A DNA stretch of 26,536 bases from the IMG/VR virus record IMGVR_UViG_3300045611_000155, positions 1-26,536 of that record; one strand, written 5' to 3'. Source of the DNA: a virus. The translations under genes and the position numbers were made by a program. The notes under the pieces were generated by a model. That model ran no database searches, was not told where the DNA came from, and was given only the letters and a program-made list of their open reading frames with translations. Below, in pieces: positions 19,286 to 25,688 of this stretch; position 1 is the stretch's first letter; each line of letters starts with the position of its first letter.

Positions 19286-21284
19286 AAGATCCTCCTTCCT
19301 GAATTAATTGAATGCCTTGCCAGATGCGGTCACCATGATCGCCCCGGGCATTCTTGTCAAGGTTAAAATGTTTTACAAGCTGCATGCCGAATTTCTTCTT
19401 GCTGAGAGCCAGCATTCCGCTGGCTTTGCACCAGTCGCGGTATACTTCATAAAGGGTGTCTTTCGCAATTATCCCCGTGGCATCTATATGGCATTTTTCC
19501 TCCACAAAACTGAGCACGGAGTTGTTTTCTTTCCGGTATTCTTCCGTTTCCTGTTCGATACTTTCGCCAGGGTCAAAGTAGCCGCGCTGTTTCAGGCGCT
19601 GGTAGCCGGCCAGCATCCAGAGGAAGATGCCATTGAGCTCCGGGAGCAGCTTGCTACGCAATTCGCGGTCCTGCTCAATGTCAGTAAACTGCCTAGTCAG
19701 GCGCAGCGTGATTAGGCGCTTATAAAATGCATCGGTTTTATCATTGACCTGGGGCATATTATTCAATGCAAAAATCATTTTGCAGAAGGGATGAAACTTG
19801 AATGGGTGACCGTACTTACGGTCGGCCGTTACTGTATCCCCGGACACAATGGCCTTGAATTTAGCATCATAAATAGAGGTTTTGGCGTTGGTTTCGATGC
19901 TAATGTTGGTGAGTTTGCCGTAGATTTCGGAGACATAGTTAGGCTTAATCAGATCCTCCAGGGTAACTGCGCTATAATTCGCATGGCCCAGGACATTTTC
20001 AAGGGCAAATAGCAGGGTTGATTTACCATTGCGCCCTTCGCCCAGCATAAACAAAGCCTTCTCATATTTAGTCTCCCGGGTCAGGCATAAGCCAAAAAAC
20101 TCCTGAAGCACAGAAATGTACTGGTTTCTTTCTTCCGCAGATTTATCCCCGAACACCCCCTTCAGAGTATTCAGCCAAACGGGGCAATCGGCATCCGGAA
20201 GGTATTCTACCGGGAGCTGGATGGTCGAGTAATATTGAGGATCATGAGGGAGTATCTCTTTTGTATCTATATTAAACATCCCATTTTTGAGGTTTAATAG
20301 AGGAAAACTATTCATTTTATCTACTTTAAGATAAGCCTTACGCTTCAGGGCAGCCGTGACTTCTGTGACCTTGAAGATGGTGGCGGCCGCCCCTAACTTA
20401 TCCCCTATCAACTTTTTGATGTAAAACCCATCCACTTCCTGGTAGCATGAGCCGTCATACTCATAACTCAGATCCCCGGGGAACACCAGCTTATGCTCTG
20501 TCAGAATATTATCCGCTATCACATTGCAATTAAAACTATCCTTGCCGACAGGCTTGACCGCCTTGGAGTATCTTCCGCTGCTGCGGGCAATGGCCAATAC
20601 CTCCCGCTTGGGGAGGGGCGGGCGGCAGCGTTTTTTGTTGAATTGCAGGAGGTGCTCTTCGATTTGTTCTACCTCACAGCCGGCGCTGCGCATCTTCCCG
20701 GCGATGCTTATGAGGGTGGAGTTGCGCTTGCCGGCAGTGATTGGGGCTTCATCTTCCGATACATCCACAACAGGTTTCTCCACAATCATATCCAGCAACC
20801 ACTCCGGCGCCTCGGCCATCTCTTCGGGATTGGAAAGCTCCCAGGCATACGCCTTCTCATTTATCACAGACGGCGGCGCAATCACATATCCGCCGTCCCC
20901 GCGGATATCTATCCCCGGCCGGATCCCGGTGCGGCAACCCACCCCCTGGGCTGGGTACTTGAAAAATAAATGGCGGCCTCCGCTCCAGGTGATGGATTCT
21001 ATGGTATGTGGCAGCGGTTCATATCTCTCGATTAGCTCCACCAACGATTCATCGCCATGGGCGCCGTTCTTCGTGTCTATATCGACCACAAAGAAATTGG
21101 TGTCCTTTCCGGTGCAGAGGCCTATATTTGCATTAGGATATTTAGAGAAAAGTGTTTCAACTATAGTTATATCGTTGGAGGCATCTTTATATCCCTGAGA
21201 TGTAAGAGGTACTTTCCCATTAGATGCGCATGGGAAAACTTTCCATCCACGTTTTGCATAATCTATTGCGTATTCTTTAAACAT
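19254..21284 (-). CDS. Prim-Pol primase fused to SF3 helicase (replication protein)
   Basis: The 676-residue protein has two parts. Residues 1-170 are an archaeo-eukaryotic primase-type Prim-Pol domain: VVDIDTKNG with Asp68/Asp70, SGGRHLFFKY with His105, and GIDIRGDGGYVIAPPS with Asp126. A PriCT-like linker (KRCRPPLPKREVLAIARSSG) follows at about 218-238. The C-terminal half is a D5-type SF3 helicase: Walker A GEGRNGKST at 415-423, then IETNAKTSI, KMIFALNNMPQV and YKRLITLRL. It should synthesise primers and unwind DNA at the fork. ATG 21284 has GGAAAGAG upstream. No phage DNA polymerase is visible, so host polymerase, or the Prim-Pol itself, may do synthesis. Confidence 0.93.
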   Translation of the reverse strand: MFKEYAIDYAKRGWKVFPCASNGKVPLTSQGYKDASNDITIVETLFSKYPNANIGLCTGKDTNFFVVDIDTKNGAHGDESLVELIERYEPLPHTIESITWSGGRHLFFKYPAQGVGCRTGIRPGIDIRGDGGYVIAPPSVINEKAYAWELSNPEEMAEAPEWLLDMIVEKPVVDVSEDEAPITAGKRNSTLISIAGKMRSAGCEVEQIEEHLLQFNKKRCRPPLPKREVLAIARSSGRYSKAVKPVGKDSFNCNVIADNILTEHKLVFPGDLSYEYDGSCYQEVDGFYIKKLIGDKLGAAATIFKVTEVTAALKRKAYLKVDKMNSFPLLNLKNGMFNIDTKEILPHDPQYYSTIQLPVEYLPDADCPVWLNTLKGVFGDKSAEERNQYISVLQEFFGLCLTRETKYEKALFMLGEGRNGKSTLLFALENVLGHANYSAVTLEDLIKPNYVSEIYGKLTNISIETNAKTSIYDAKFKAIVSGDTVTADRKYGHPFKFHPFCKMIFALNNMPQVNDKTDAFYKRLITLRLTRQFTDIEQDRELRSKLLPELNGIFLWMLAGYQRLKQRGYFDPGESIEQETEEYRKENNSVLSFVEEKCHIDATGIIAKDTLYEVYRDWCKASGMLALSKKKFGMQLVKHFNLDKNARGDHGDRIWQGIQLIQEGGSCGRVGLYTDL

Positions 21285-21723
21285 TACTCTTTCCTAAAAG
21301 ATAATTAATAACTTTATTTCTATTTTTAGTGGGTAAAAGACGATTGCATCTTCGACATAACATACCAAATTTACATGCCTCAAATATTTTCTCTGTCTCT
21401 GCGGTTCTTCTATTAGTAGATAACCATAGGGTAGGAGTACATTTTATAGGAGCAAATTCATCTTTATGATCAAAATGAATAGCATTTTCTATGTTATTTT
21501 GATTGAAGAATATGGGTTTACCGCAAATTTGACATATAGTTTCCTTTGGGATATACCCTTCCCATGTTCCTTGGGTTTTTCTTCTCCAGTTTTTATTTAA
21601 TAGTTTAATCTTATCCTTATTTTTAAGTCTATATAATTTACAATCCCTACTGTTCTTATCTTTATTCTTAGCATAATATTCTTTAGAATAAGCTAATCTT
21701 TCTTCTCTTGTTTTATATCCCAT
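21277..21723 (-). CDS. HNH-type endonuclease between replication genes
   Basis: The basic N-terminus (GYKTREERLAYSKEYYAKNK) is of the kind seen in many small phage nucleases. The HNH/zinc part has CQICGKPI with Cys64/Cys67, FDHKDE with His86, and CRRCNRLLPT with Cys123/Cys126. GC content is clearly lower than in the neighbouring ERCC4 and primase genes, suggesting separate origin. It overlaps both neighbours (31 and 8 bases), as inserted homing genes often do. AAAGGAAATAA precedes the ATG. Confidence 0.8.
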   Translation of the reverse strand: MGYKTREERLAYSKEYYAKNKDKNSRDCKLYRLKNKDKIKLLNKNWRRKTQGTWEGYIPKETICQICGKPIFFNQNNIENAIHFDHKDEFAPIKCTPTLWLSTNRRTAETEKIFEACKFGMLCRRCNRLLPTKNRNKVINYLLGKSNV

Positions 21724-22169
21724 TTATTTCCTTTCGCCCTCGTCCTTCCCCTCGCACAAAACATCTCCGCCACATACACCGCCATCTCCCTCCGATCCCG
21801 GCAAAACACATGGCTAATCTGGTACCTATCATACAGCGACAACAGCGTCCGGAGGATCCGGAGGCCGTCAACTTGACTGTACGGCGTACCGTCAAGGATG
21901 TTTTGGGTGGTGCCTTCGATTATGATTATTAATTCCTTATTGGATTGCTTGGCCTTCATCAGTTCGCGCTTGAATCTTTTATAACCTTTGCTCAGGCTCC
22001 CGAACAGATCCGGGATGCTCTTGCGCTCAAATATAATTCCCGGCACATGCCCGTCTTTATATCGGACCGCATAATCACCGACGGGAAGGGACTCACGTTG
22101 AGTCCCTTCCACGTACGGGTGGCAGAATTCCAATGGGAGTTGCTCACGGGTGTCAATGAGAATAATCAC
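21693..22169 (-). CDS. ERCC4-type (XPF/Mus81-like) nuclease
   Basis: The nuclease fold is clear: ILIDTREQLP at residues 3-12 (Asp6), VGDYAVRY from 30 (Asp32), and FERKSIPDLFGSL at 47-59 containing the ERK catalytic pair Glu48-Lys50. A basic region follows (KRFKRELMKAKQSNKELI). At 158 residues it is just the nuclease domain without the usual tandem HhH. Such phage proteins cleave branched or flapped DNA in recombination or replication. The start is GTG 22169, overlapping the upstream TGA as GTGA. Confidence 0.9.
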   Translation of the reverse strand: MIILIDTREQLPLEFCHPYVEGTQRESLPVGDYAVRYKDGHVPGIIFERKSIPDLFGSLSKGYKRFKRELMKAKQSNKELIIIIEGTTQNILDGTPYSQVDGLRILRTLLSLYDRYQISHVFCRDRREMAVYVAEMFCARGRTRAKGNKWDIKQEKKD

Positions 22170-22567
22170 AGAGTTGCTTTCTCCGTGGTTGCGCGGAATT
22201 TGGTGAGGTTATTCCGCATCTCCTTAATTACCTCGCCTTCCCGGTTGGTATATTCATTCGGCTCCTGCTTGTTATATGCCTCAACCGAAATACCAACTAA
22301 GTCCGAAGGTTCAAACCTAAATTTCCCCTGCTCATCCTCCTTAACGCCGCAGGCCTTAAGGAAACCTTTCAGCTTCCAGCGTTTTCCTTTGGCGGTGATC
22401 ATATAGACATCTTCCGCAGCCCCGGTCTCTGGATGGTCCAAGGTTACCACAAACATGTCGTTGCCGGCTTTGCTTTTGACTAATTCCATATCAGCCACCT
22501 GGAACAAGTGCCAACCATCTGGTAATAATACTCTTTCGCCTTCACCTCGCAGATCGTACTCAAACAT
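22166..22567 (-). CDS. Probable ssDNA-binding protein (DUF669-like), 133 aa
   Basis: The protein has the beta-rich pattern of phage DUF669-type proteins that accompany RecT/nuclease modules: LPDGWHLFQVADMELVKSKA, GNDMFVVTLDHPETGAAEDV, KGKRWKLKGFLKACGVKED and LVGISVEAYNKQEPNEYTNR. An OB-fold ssDNA-binding role is commonly proposed for these. Position between the exonuclease and ERCC4 nuclease supports it. GGAGGTTTCAAA precedes the ATG. The family assignment is by pattern, not by a diagnostic motif. Confidence 0.7.
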   Translation of the reverse strand: MFEYDLRGEGERVLLPDGWHLFQVADMELVKSKAGNDMFVVTLDHPETGAAEDVYMITAKGKRWKLKGFLKACGVKEDEQGKFRFEPSDLVGISVEAYNKQEPNEYTNREGEVIKEMRNNLTKFRATTEKATL

Positions 22568-22892
22568 TTTGAAACCTCCTTTTTAAATAATCATATTCAC
22601 TATGGCAACTGACACACATTCTTTTATAATCCATTTCATTGGCATAATCTCCCGTCATGTTGCACCAGTGATAAACTTTTTTCCTATTCGTTTTACATAC
22701 CTCACAAAATTTCGGTTTGCCTCTTCGTGTTTCTACTCGATAATGAAACGCTCTGTAGCCAGCATCATCTCCTTTCCAATTCTTAATTTTTTCTCCAATA
22801 TTAACTCCTTTTTTAAAAGCAGTTAATGGTACAATTCCCTTTTTAAACCATCCCTTATTTCTCTTTCCGTTATTAGGTATACCCTTAGCCAT
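22560..22892 (-). CDS. HNH homing-type endonuclease, 110 aa
   Basis: I start at ATG 22892, which has AAAGGAA upstream; the longer frame to 22946 lies inside the exonuclease gene. The N-terminus is Lys/Gly/Asn-rich (MAKGIPNNGKRNKGWFKKGI), then IKNWKGDDAGYRAFHYRVET, CEVC at 63-66, YHWCNMTGDYANEMDYKRMC and CHSEYD. This layout (W-K-G-D, GY-A-H, CxxC, W-N-G-Y, CxxCH-x-x-YD) is that of a common free-standing phage HNH nuclease family. It splits the exonuclease and ssDNA-binding genes and is AT-rich, so it is probably a recent insertion. Confidence 0.85.
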   Translation of the reverse strand: MAKGIPNNGKRNKGWFKKGIVPLTAFKKGVNIGEKIKNWKGDDAGYRAFHYRVETRRGKPKFCEVCKTNRKKVYHWCNMTGDYANEMDYKRMCVSCHSEYDYLKRRFQNV

Positions 22893-23523
22893 TTTTTTTC
22901 CTTTGATAGTTGTAGATTTGTAACGCAGGCAAAAATACTTCTTCAAAACCTCCCTTCAGTTTTGTCGAATCAATCTCCATATAATTATAAACAGGTTTAT
23001 CTTTGGCTAATGAGACAATAATAGCTCGATTGATAGTAGTCTTATTAATCTCATTATAGGCCGCCACGTAAGCCGCCACCTGATATATATATTCATCATA
23101 TATATCTGGATAATCTTTATCCTTGACTTTAGACGTTTTCCAGTCGGCAATCAACAACTCACCGTCCCTCTCGGCCTCGCAGTCTAGGGTCCCATTATAT
23201 TTATGCACCTCGCTCGTCAGCATCATCTCCGAGCGCCTAAGTTTGAATTCCGGGTGATCTTTCTTAAACTGCATGAAGGCCTTCAGGGCGTTCATGACTT
23301 CATCCGGATACATCGTATCCACCTTCACTTCCCTCAGCTCAATATGATCCTGAATCGCCTGATGGATAATGGTGCCGATCTCCTTTCCTTTAGTAGTTTC
23401 ATTATTGATAAACTGAATAGTGTTATACTTAAACCACGCCTCAAGGCCTGGTTTACGCAACACGTCCAGCACTTGGGTAACCGAGGGGTAGTTGTTATTG
23501 TACTGGCGCTTGGCTTGAACCAC
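22885..23523 (-). CDS. PD-(D/E)XK exonuclease, RecB/Cas4-like
   Basis: The nuclease core is visible: KGKEIGTIIHQAIQ with His54, SEVHKYNGTLDCEAERDG with Asp114, LLIADWKTSKVKDKD with Asp127 and Lys129, and YQVAAYVAAYN (QxxxY) from 147. This is the arrangement of RecB-family and lambda-exonuclease-like 5'-3' exonucleases that pair with an annealase. The gene follows the RecT-like gene with a 29-base overlap. Start is GTG 23523 with GGAGGTGGTCA upstream. It likely resects DNA ends to give the ssDNA on which RecT acts. Confidence 0.88.
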   Translation of the reverse strand: MVQAKRQYNNNYPSVTQVLDVLRKPGLEAWFKYNTIQFINNETTKGKEIGTIIHQAIQDHIELREVKVDTMYPDEVMNALKAFMQFKKDHPEFKLRRSEMMLTSEVHKYNGTLDCEAERDGELLIADWKTSKVKDKDYPDIYDEYIYQVAAYVAAYNEINKTTINRAIIVSLAKDKPVYNYMEIDSTKLKGGFEEVFLPALQIYNYQRKKNG

Positions 23524-24064
23524 TGACCACCTCCCCGTCTGTTGTGATGCTGATTACCTTGGTTGATGCTGGGTCTTCCTGAACTTCCTCCGTGGTATAG
23601 CCGCAAAAAACATCAGCCGTGTACCACCGCGCGCCGTTGGATAGGGCGCGGGCGAATAGCATATTGCGCGGATAATTCTTCCAGACATCTTTGTTGATTA
23701 CGCCGGCCTTTGCGGCGTCCTGGCGCGTGAATGAACTCTTGCCGATCTCCACACGCTTATTGTCAATAAGTTGCAGGAATGTAATGGTACATTCCTCATC
23801 CGTCAGTTTATCGATCTGATAATCGTACTTCCCTGACTTTTTAATCAGTGCTGCAATCAGCTTCGCTTGCAGGCTCACCTTGCCGTTGACTATGTAAATG
23901 TTCGTCATAGCCTCCAGCGGCGCCAGGCCCAACTCCCTTCCAGCTAAAATCTTGACGACGGCCTGGGCCTGCGTCTTGACGTCCGAGAACATCCCGGACT
24001 GCTGGAATACCTCACCGAGAGCCATGGGCTCGGTCAGTAAGGGTATTACCTGTTTCTCTTCCAT
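23495..24064 (-). CDS. RecT-like ssDNA annealing protein
   Basis: The 189-residue protein resembles short RecT-type recombinases of environmental phages: AQAVVKILAGRELGLAPLEA, MTNIYIVNGKVSLQAKLIAA, FTRQDAAKAGVINKDVWKNY and PRNMLFARALSNGARWY. These blocks are typical of the family, and the gene stands directly before a PD-(D/E)XK exonuclease. It should anneal complementary single strands in recombination-dependent replication. AGGAGGTGACGC precedes the ATG. It is somewhat shorter than classic RecT (about 270 aa). Confidence 0.85.
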   Translation of the reverse strand: MEEKQVIPLLTEPMALGEVFQQSGMFSDVKTQAQAVVKILAGRELGLAPLEAMTNIYIVNGKVSLQAKLIAALIKKSGKYDYQIDKLTDEECTITFLQLIDNKRVEIGKSSFTRQDAAKAGVINKDVWKNYPRNMLFARALSNGARWYTADVFCGYTTEEVQEDPASTKVISITTDGEVVSGSSQAPVQ

Positions 24065-24078
24065 GCGTCACCTCCTGT

Positions 24079-24498
24079 TTAATTTAGAATTGTAATTTCT
24101 ACTTGGATAAGACCTTTGCGGATACCATCAAGTCGACGCATCGCCTCGTAATTGAGGTCGATGATCCGGCCCCTGCGCACCAGCCTTTTGGCCGGGCCGC
24201 GGTCGGTGATTGTGACGACGACTTCTTTGTTGTTTTCGATATTCCTGACCCTGACCTTCGTGCCGAATGGCACTTTCCACATTGCCGCCGTGCAGACGCC
24301 TTCATCTTGCAATCTCCTTCCATTAGCCATTATCCCACTAGTTCCCTCACGACGGCAGGATGCGGTCGTGTAGTAACTGGCAGTATAAATAGGAGATGCC
24401 CAGGCTACCTGCGAGGATATAAAAATAGCCATAACTAGGGTTATGGCTATTAACCTGGGCATCTCAGATTGTGTTTTTGTTTCTCGCAGGGTTTGCAT
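24079..24498 (-). CDS. RlpA-like double-psi beta-barrel protein with signal peptide
   Basis: Residues 14-34 form a hydrophobic segment ending AWA, a likely signal peptide or anchor, preceded by a polar N-terminus. The rest matches the RlpA domain: YTASYYTTASC, GIMANGRRLQDEGVCTAA, VPFGTKVRVRNIENNKEVVV, then TITDRGP with Asp99, GRIIDLNYEAMRRLDG and GLIQVEITIL. RlpA proteins cleave naked glycan strands in the periplasm of diderm bacteria. Here it may open the wall for lysis, entry or exclusion. It has Cys residues at 48 and 69 that could form a disulfide. It lies before recT in the early operon, an unusual place for a lysis gene. GGAGTCTGTA precedes the ATG. Confidence 0.87.
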   Translation of the reverse strand: MQTLRETKTQSEMPRLIAITLVMAIFISSQVAWASPIYTASYYTTASCRREGTSGIMANGRRLQDEGVCTAAMWKVPFGTKVRVRNIENNKEVVVTITDRGPAKRLVRRGRIIDLNYEAMRRLDGIRKGLIQVEITILN

Positions 24499-24507
24499 TA
24501 CAGACTC

Positions 24508-24642
24508 CTAATTTAACATCTTCTTAATATATTTAAAATAACATTTACGGGAATGGAACTTGCCGCGCTTTCCTATCCAGCACGGCGGAATATAAAAATC
24601 TTTCTTGCAACCTATACACTTTACGACACGTCCCTTTTTCAT
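24508..24642 (-). CDS. Small Cys-rich zinc-type protein, 44 aa
   Basis: ATG 24642-24640 follows GAGGAAAT, and TAG is at 24510-24508. It reads MKKGRVVKCIGCKKDFYIPP, then CWIGKRGKFHSRKCYFKYIK. CxxC, a single Cys and a later HxxxC would make a zinc knuckle of the kind used to bind nucleic acid. The candidate promoter at 24652-24679 ends just before its ribosome site, so transcripts from there would be almost leaderless for this gene. Confidence 0.65.
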   Translation of the reverse strand: MKKGRVVKCIGCKKDFYIPPCWIGKRGKFHSRKCYFKYIKKMLN

Positions 24643-24651
24643 ATTTCCTCA

Positions 24652-24679
24652 AGTATATCAGAATTACAATCGTTGTCAA
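24652..24679 (-). promoter_or_regulatory. Candidate promoter TTGACA-16-TATACT
   Basis: The -35 TTGACA (24679-24674) and -10 TATACT (24657-24652) are 16 bases apart. The hexamers and spacing are identical to the promoter at 25589-25616. It would start transcripts in the ribosome site of the small zinc gene and feed the RlpA and recombination genes. The -35 overlaps the stop of the upstream gene. Confidence 0.6.
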
Positions 24680-24864
24680 GAACTTTTTTGTCCCTCTTGG
24701 TTGATATATTTCATTACCTCAATTAGCAGTTCCAAGTCAGCCAGACCATACCCCTGTAATACCATAAGAGCATCCCGGATCTTAAACAAATCCTGCAGCT
24801 TGTAAGGCTCACTACTCTGCATCTCTTGCATTAAATTTTTAAGCGCCCCTTTCGTCCATTCCAT
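24676..24864 (-). CDS. Hypothetical helical protein, 62 aa
   Basis: I start at ATG 24864, with AAGGAGGGGAT directly upstream; the frame to 24903 has no ribosome site. The protein is helical: MEWTKGALKNLMQEMQSSEP, KLQDLFKIRDALMVLQGYGL, then ADLELLIEVMKYINQEGQKS. It is acidic and has no Cys. Such small early phage proteins often modify host enzymes, but nothing specific can be said. A perfect 15-base dyad (24904-24918, CCGGGAT around one base) lies 40 bases upstream. Confidence 0.65.
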   Translation of the reverse strand: MEWTKGALKNLMQEMQSSEPYKLQDLFKIRDALMVLQGYGLADLELLIEVMKYINQEGQKSS

Positions 24865-24940
24865 ATCCCCTCCTTGGTTTACCCTCAGCCGCTCGCCACC
24901 CACCCGGGATCATCCCGGCCACAGCCTCGTCCGCTGAAGG

Positions 24941-25141
24941 TTAATTCTTCTCGACTACCACGAAGTCGCCGTTCTTGAGGTTGAATTTGTAGCTGCCATC
25001 GTCAAATTCCTCGCAGCTGGCTACTTCGTCCATCCAGGTGTCATCATTAAAATATTCAAGCTTAGATGCTTCTGTTACCGGCCAGCATTGAGTGGCCTTG
25101 AGTGCTTTGCTGATCTCTGCAAAAACCGAAGTTTTACCCAT
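24941..25141 (-). CDS. Hypothetical protein, 66 aa
   Basis: I start at ATG 25141, with AGGTG six bases upstream; the longer frame to 25228 lies within the HNH gene. The sequence is MGKTSVFAEISKALKATQCW, then SKLEYFNDDTWMDEVASCEE, ending FNLKNGDFVVVEKN. The C-terminal DGSYKFNLKNGDFVVVEK looks like a small beta-hairpin. Acidic, with two Cys. No family is recognised. Confidence 0.6.
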   Translation of the reverse strand: MGKTSVFAEISKALKATQCWPVTEASKLEYFNDDTWMDEVASCEEFDDGSYKFNLKNGDFVVVEKN

Positions 25142-25164
25142 CTTTACACCTGTGCCCTTTCCAC

Positions 25165-25440
25165 TCAACAATATCTTTGAATATATTCTAATTTCTTCTT
25201 TTCTGATAACTTTATAGGTGGTGTCCAATGCCCCTTTTTATGCCTAACCTTCCGATGACAAGTATGACAAAGAAGTTCTAAATTCTTCAGCTTATTATCG
25301 GTAGGTCGACAATTCTTATGATGGATTGGAAACAATCTACTTTTGCCATTCCACCTTTTCTGACATTTGCCACAACGAAAGTTATATTTCCAATACACCA
25401 ATATTCTAATTTCCATTTTTATTTTATTTAATAGTCTCAT
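25165..25440 (-). CDS. HNH endonuclease in the early operon
   Basis: The protein has CGKC at residues 23-26, PIHHKNCRPTDNKLKNLELL with His40-His41 and Asn53, and CHTCHRKV at 58-65: a full zinc-supported HNH domain. The N-terminus is basic and AT-rich. AAGGAAGAAAA precedes ATG 25440, which lies inside the end of the zinc-ribbon gene. A second in-frame ATG eight codons later is possible. It is probably a homing nuclease near the start of the early operon. Confidence 0.85.
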   Translation of the reverse strand: MRLLNKIKMEIRILVYWKYNFRCGKCQKRWNGKSRLFPIHHKNCRPTDNKLKNLELLCHTCHRKVRHKKGHWTPPIKLSEKKKLEYIQRYC

Positions 25441-25558
25441 TTTTCTTCCTTTTCCAATAAGGGCTTTTGCATTTTGGACAAATCAATATCTCTTCTTTCC
25501 GCGGATTCCATTTGTGACCGCAACGTAAGCATTTTAACTTCACCAACGCAATTTTCAT
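25424..25558 (-). CDS. Zinc-ribbon protein, first gene of the early operon, 44 aa
   Basis: ATG 25558-25556 follows AGGAGGTAAG, and TAA is at 25426-25424. It reads MKIALVKLKCLRCGHKWNPR, then KEEILICPKCKSPYWKRKKN. CxxCGHxW and CPKC form a classic four-Cys zinc ribbon as in small transcription or translation-related proteins. Being first after the main early promoter, it may modulate transcription; that is inference. Confidence 0.75.
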   Translation of the reverse strand: MKIALVKLKCLRCGHKWNPRKEEILICPKCKSPYWKRKKNETIK

Positions 25559-25572
25559 CTTACCTCCTTCCG

Positions 25573-25616
25573 TATAGGTTCCAGTATAAGTATAACCTAT
25601 AAGTAAGATTTGTCAA
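25573..25616 (-). promoter_or_regulatory. Early promoter with an operator-like dyad over the -10
   Basis: On the minus strand TTGACA (25616-25611) and TATACT (25594-25589) are separated by 16 bases. The inverted repeat TATAGGTT (25573-25580) / AACCTATA (25594-25601) brackets the -10 and the expected start point. A dimeric repressor bound there would block initiation. It drives the operon beginning at 25558, with AGGAGGT as first ribosome site. Confidence 0.75.
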
Positions 25617-25640
25617 GTCTTTTTTTAGCAATCATTGTCA

Positions 25641-25680
25641 GCATAAAAGACAGACGAATTTCCCCGTCGGAGAAATTCGT
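25641..25680 (-). terminator. Strong intrinsic terminator after the virion gene
   Basis: On the minus strand ACGAATTTCTCC and GGGGAAATTCGT (25680-25669 and 25665-25654) make a 12-pair stem with a GAC loop, one pair being T-G. CTGTCTTTTATG follows. It closes the operon ending at 25689 and insulates the early promoter 25 bases further on. On the plus strand the same stem is followed by TTTTCCTG, so it may work both ways. Confidence 0.8.
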
Positions 25681-25688
25681 TTTCCTGC

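Noticed and set aside
20493-21198. Long plus-strand frames of 158 and 224 codons
   Set aside because: Both are shadows opposite the Prim-Pol/helicase gene, whose motifs are unambiguous on the minus strand.
24904-24918. Perfect dyad CCGGGAT around one base as a terminator
   Set aside because: No T-run on either side; it may be an operator or chance.
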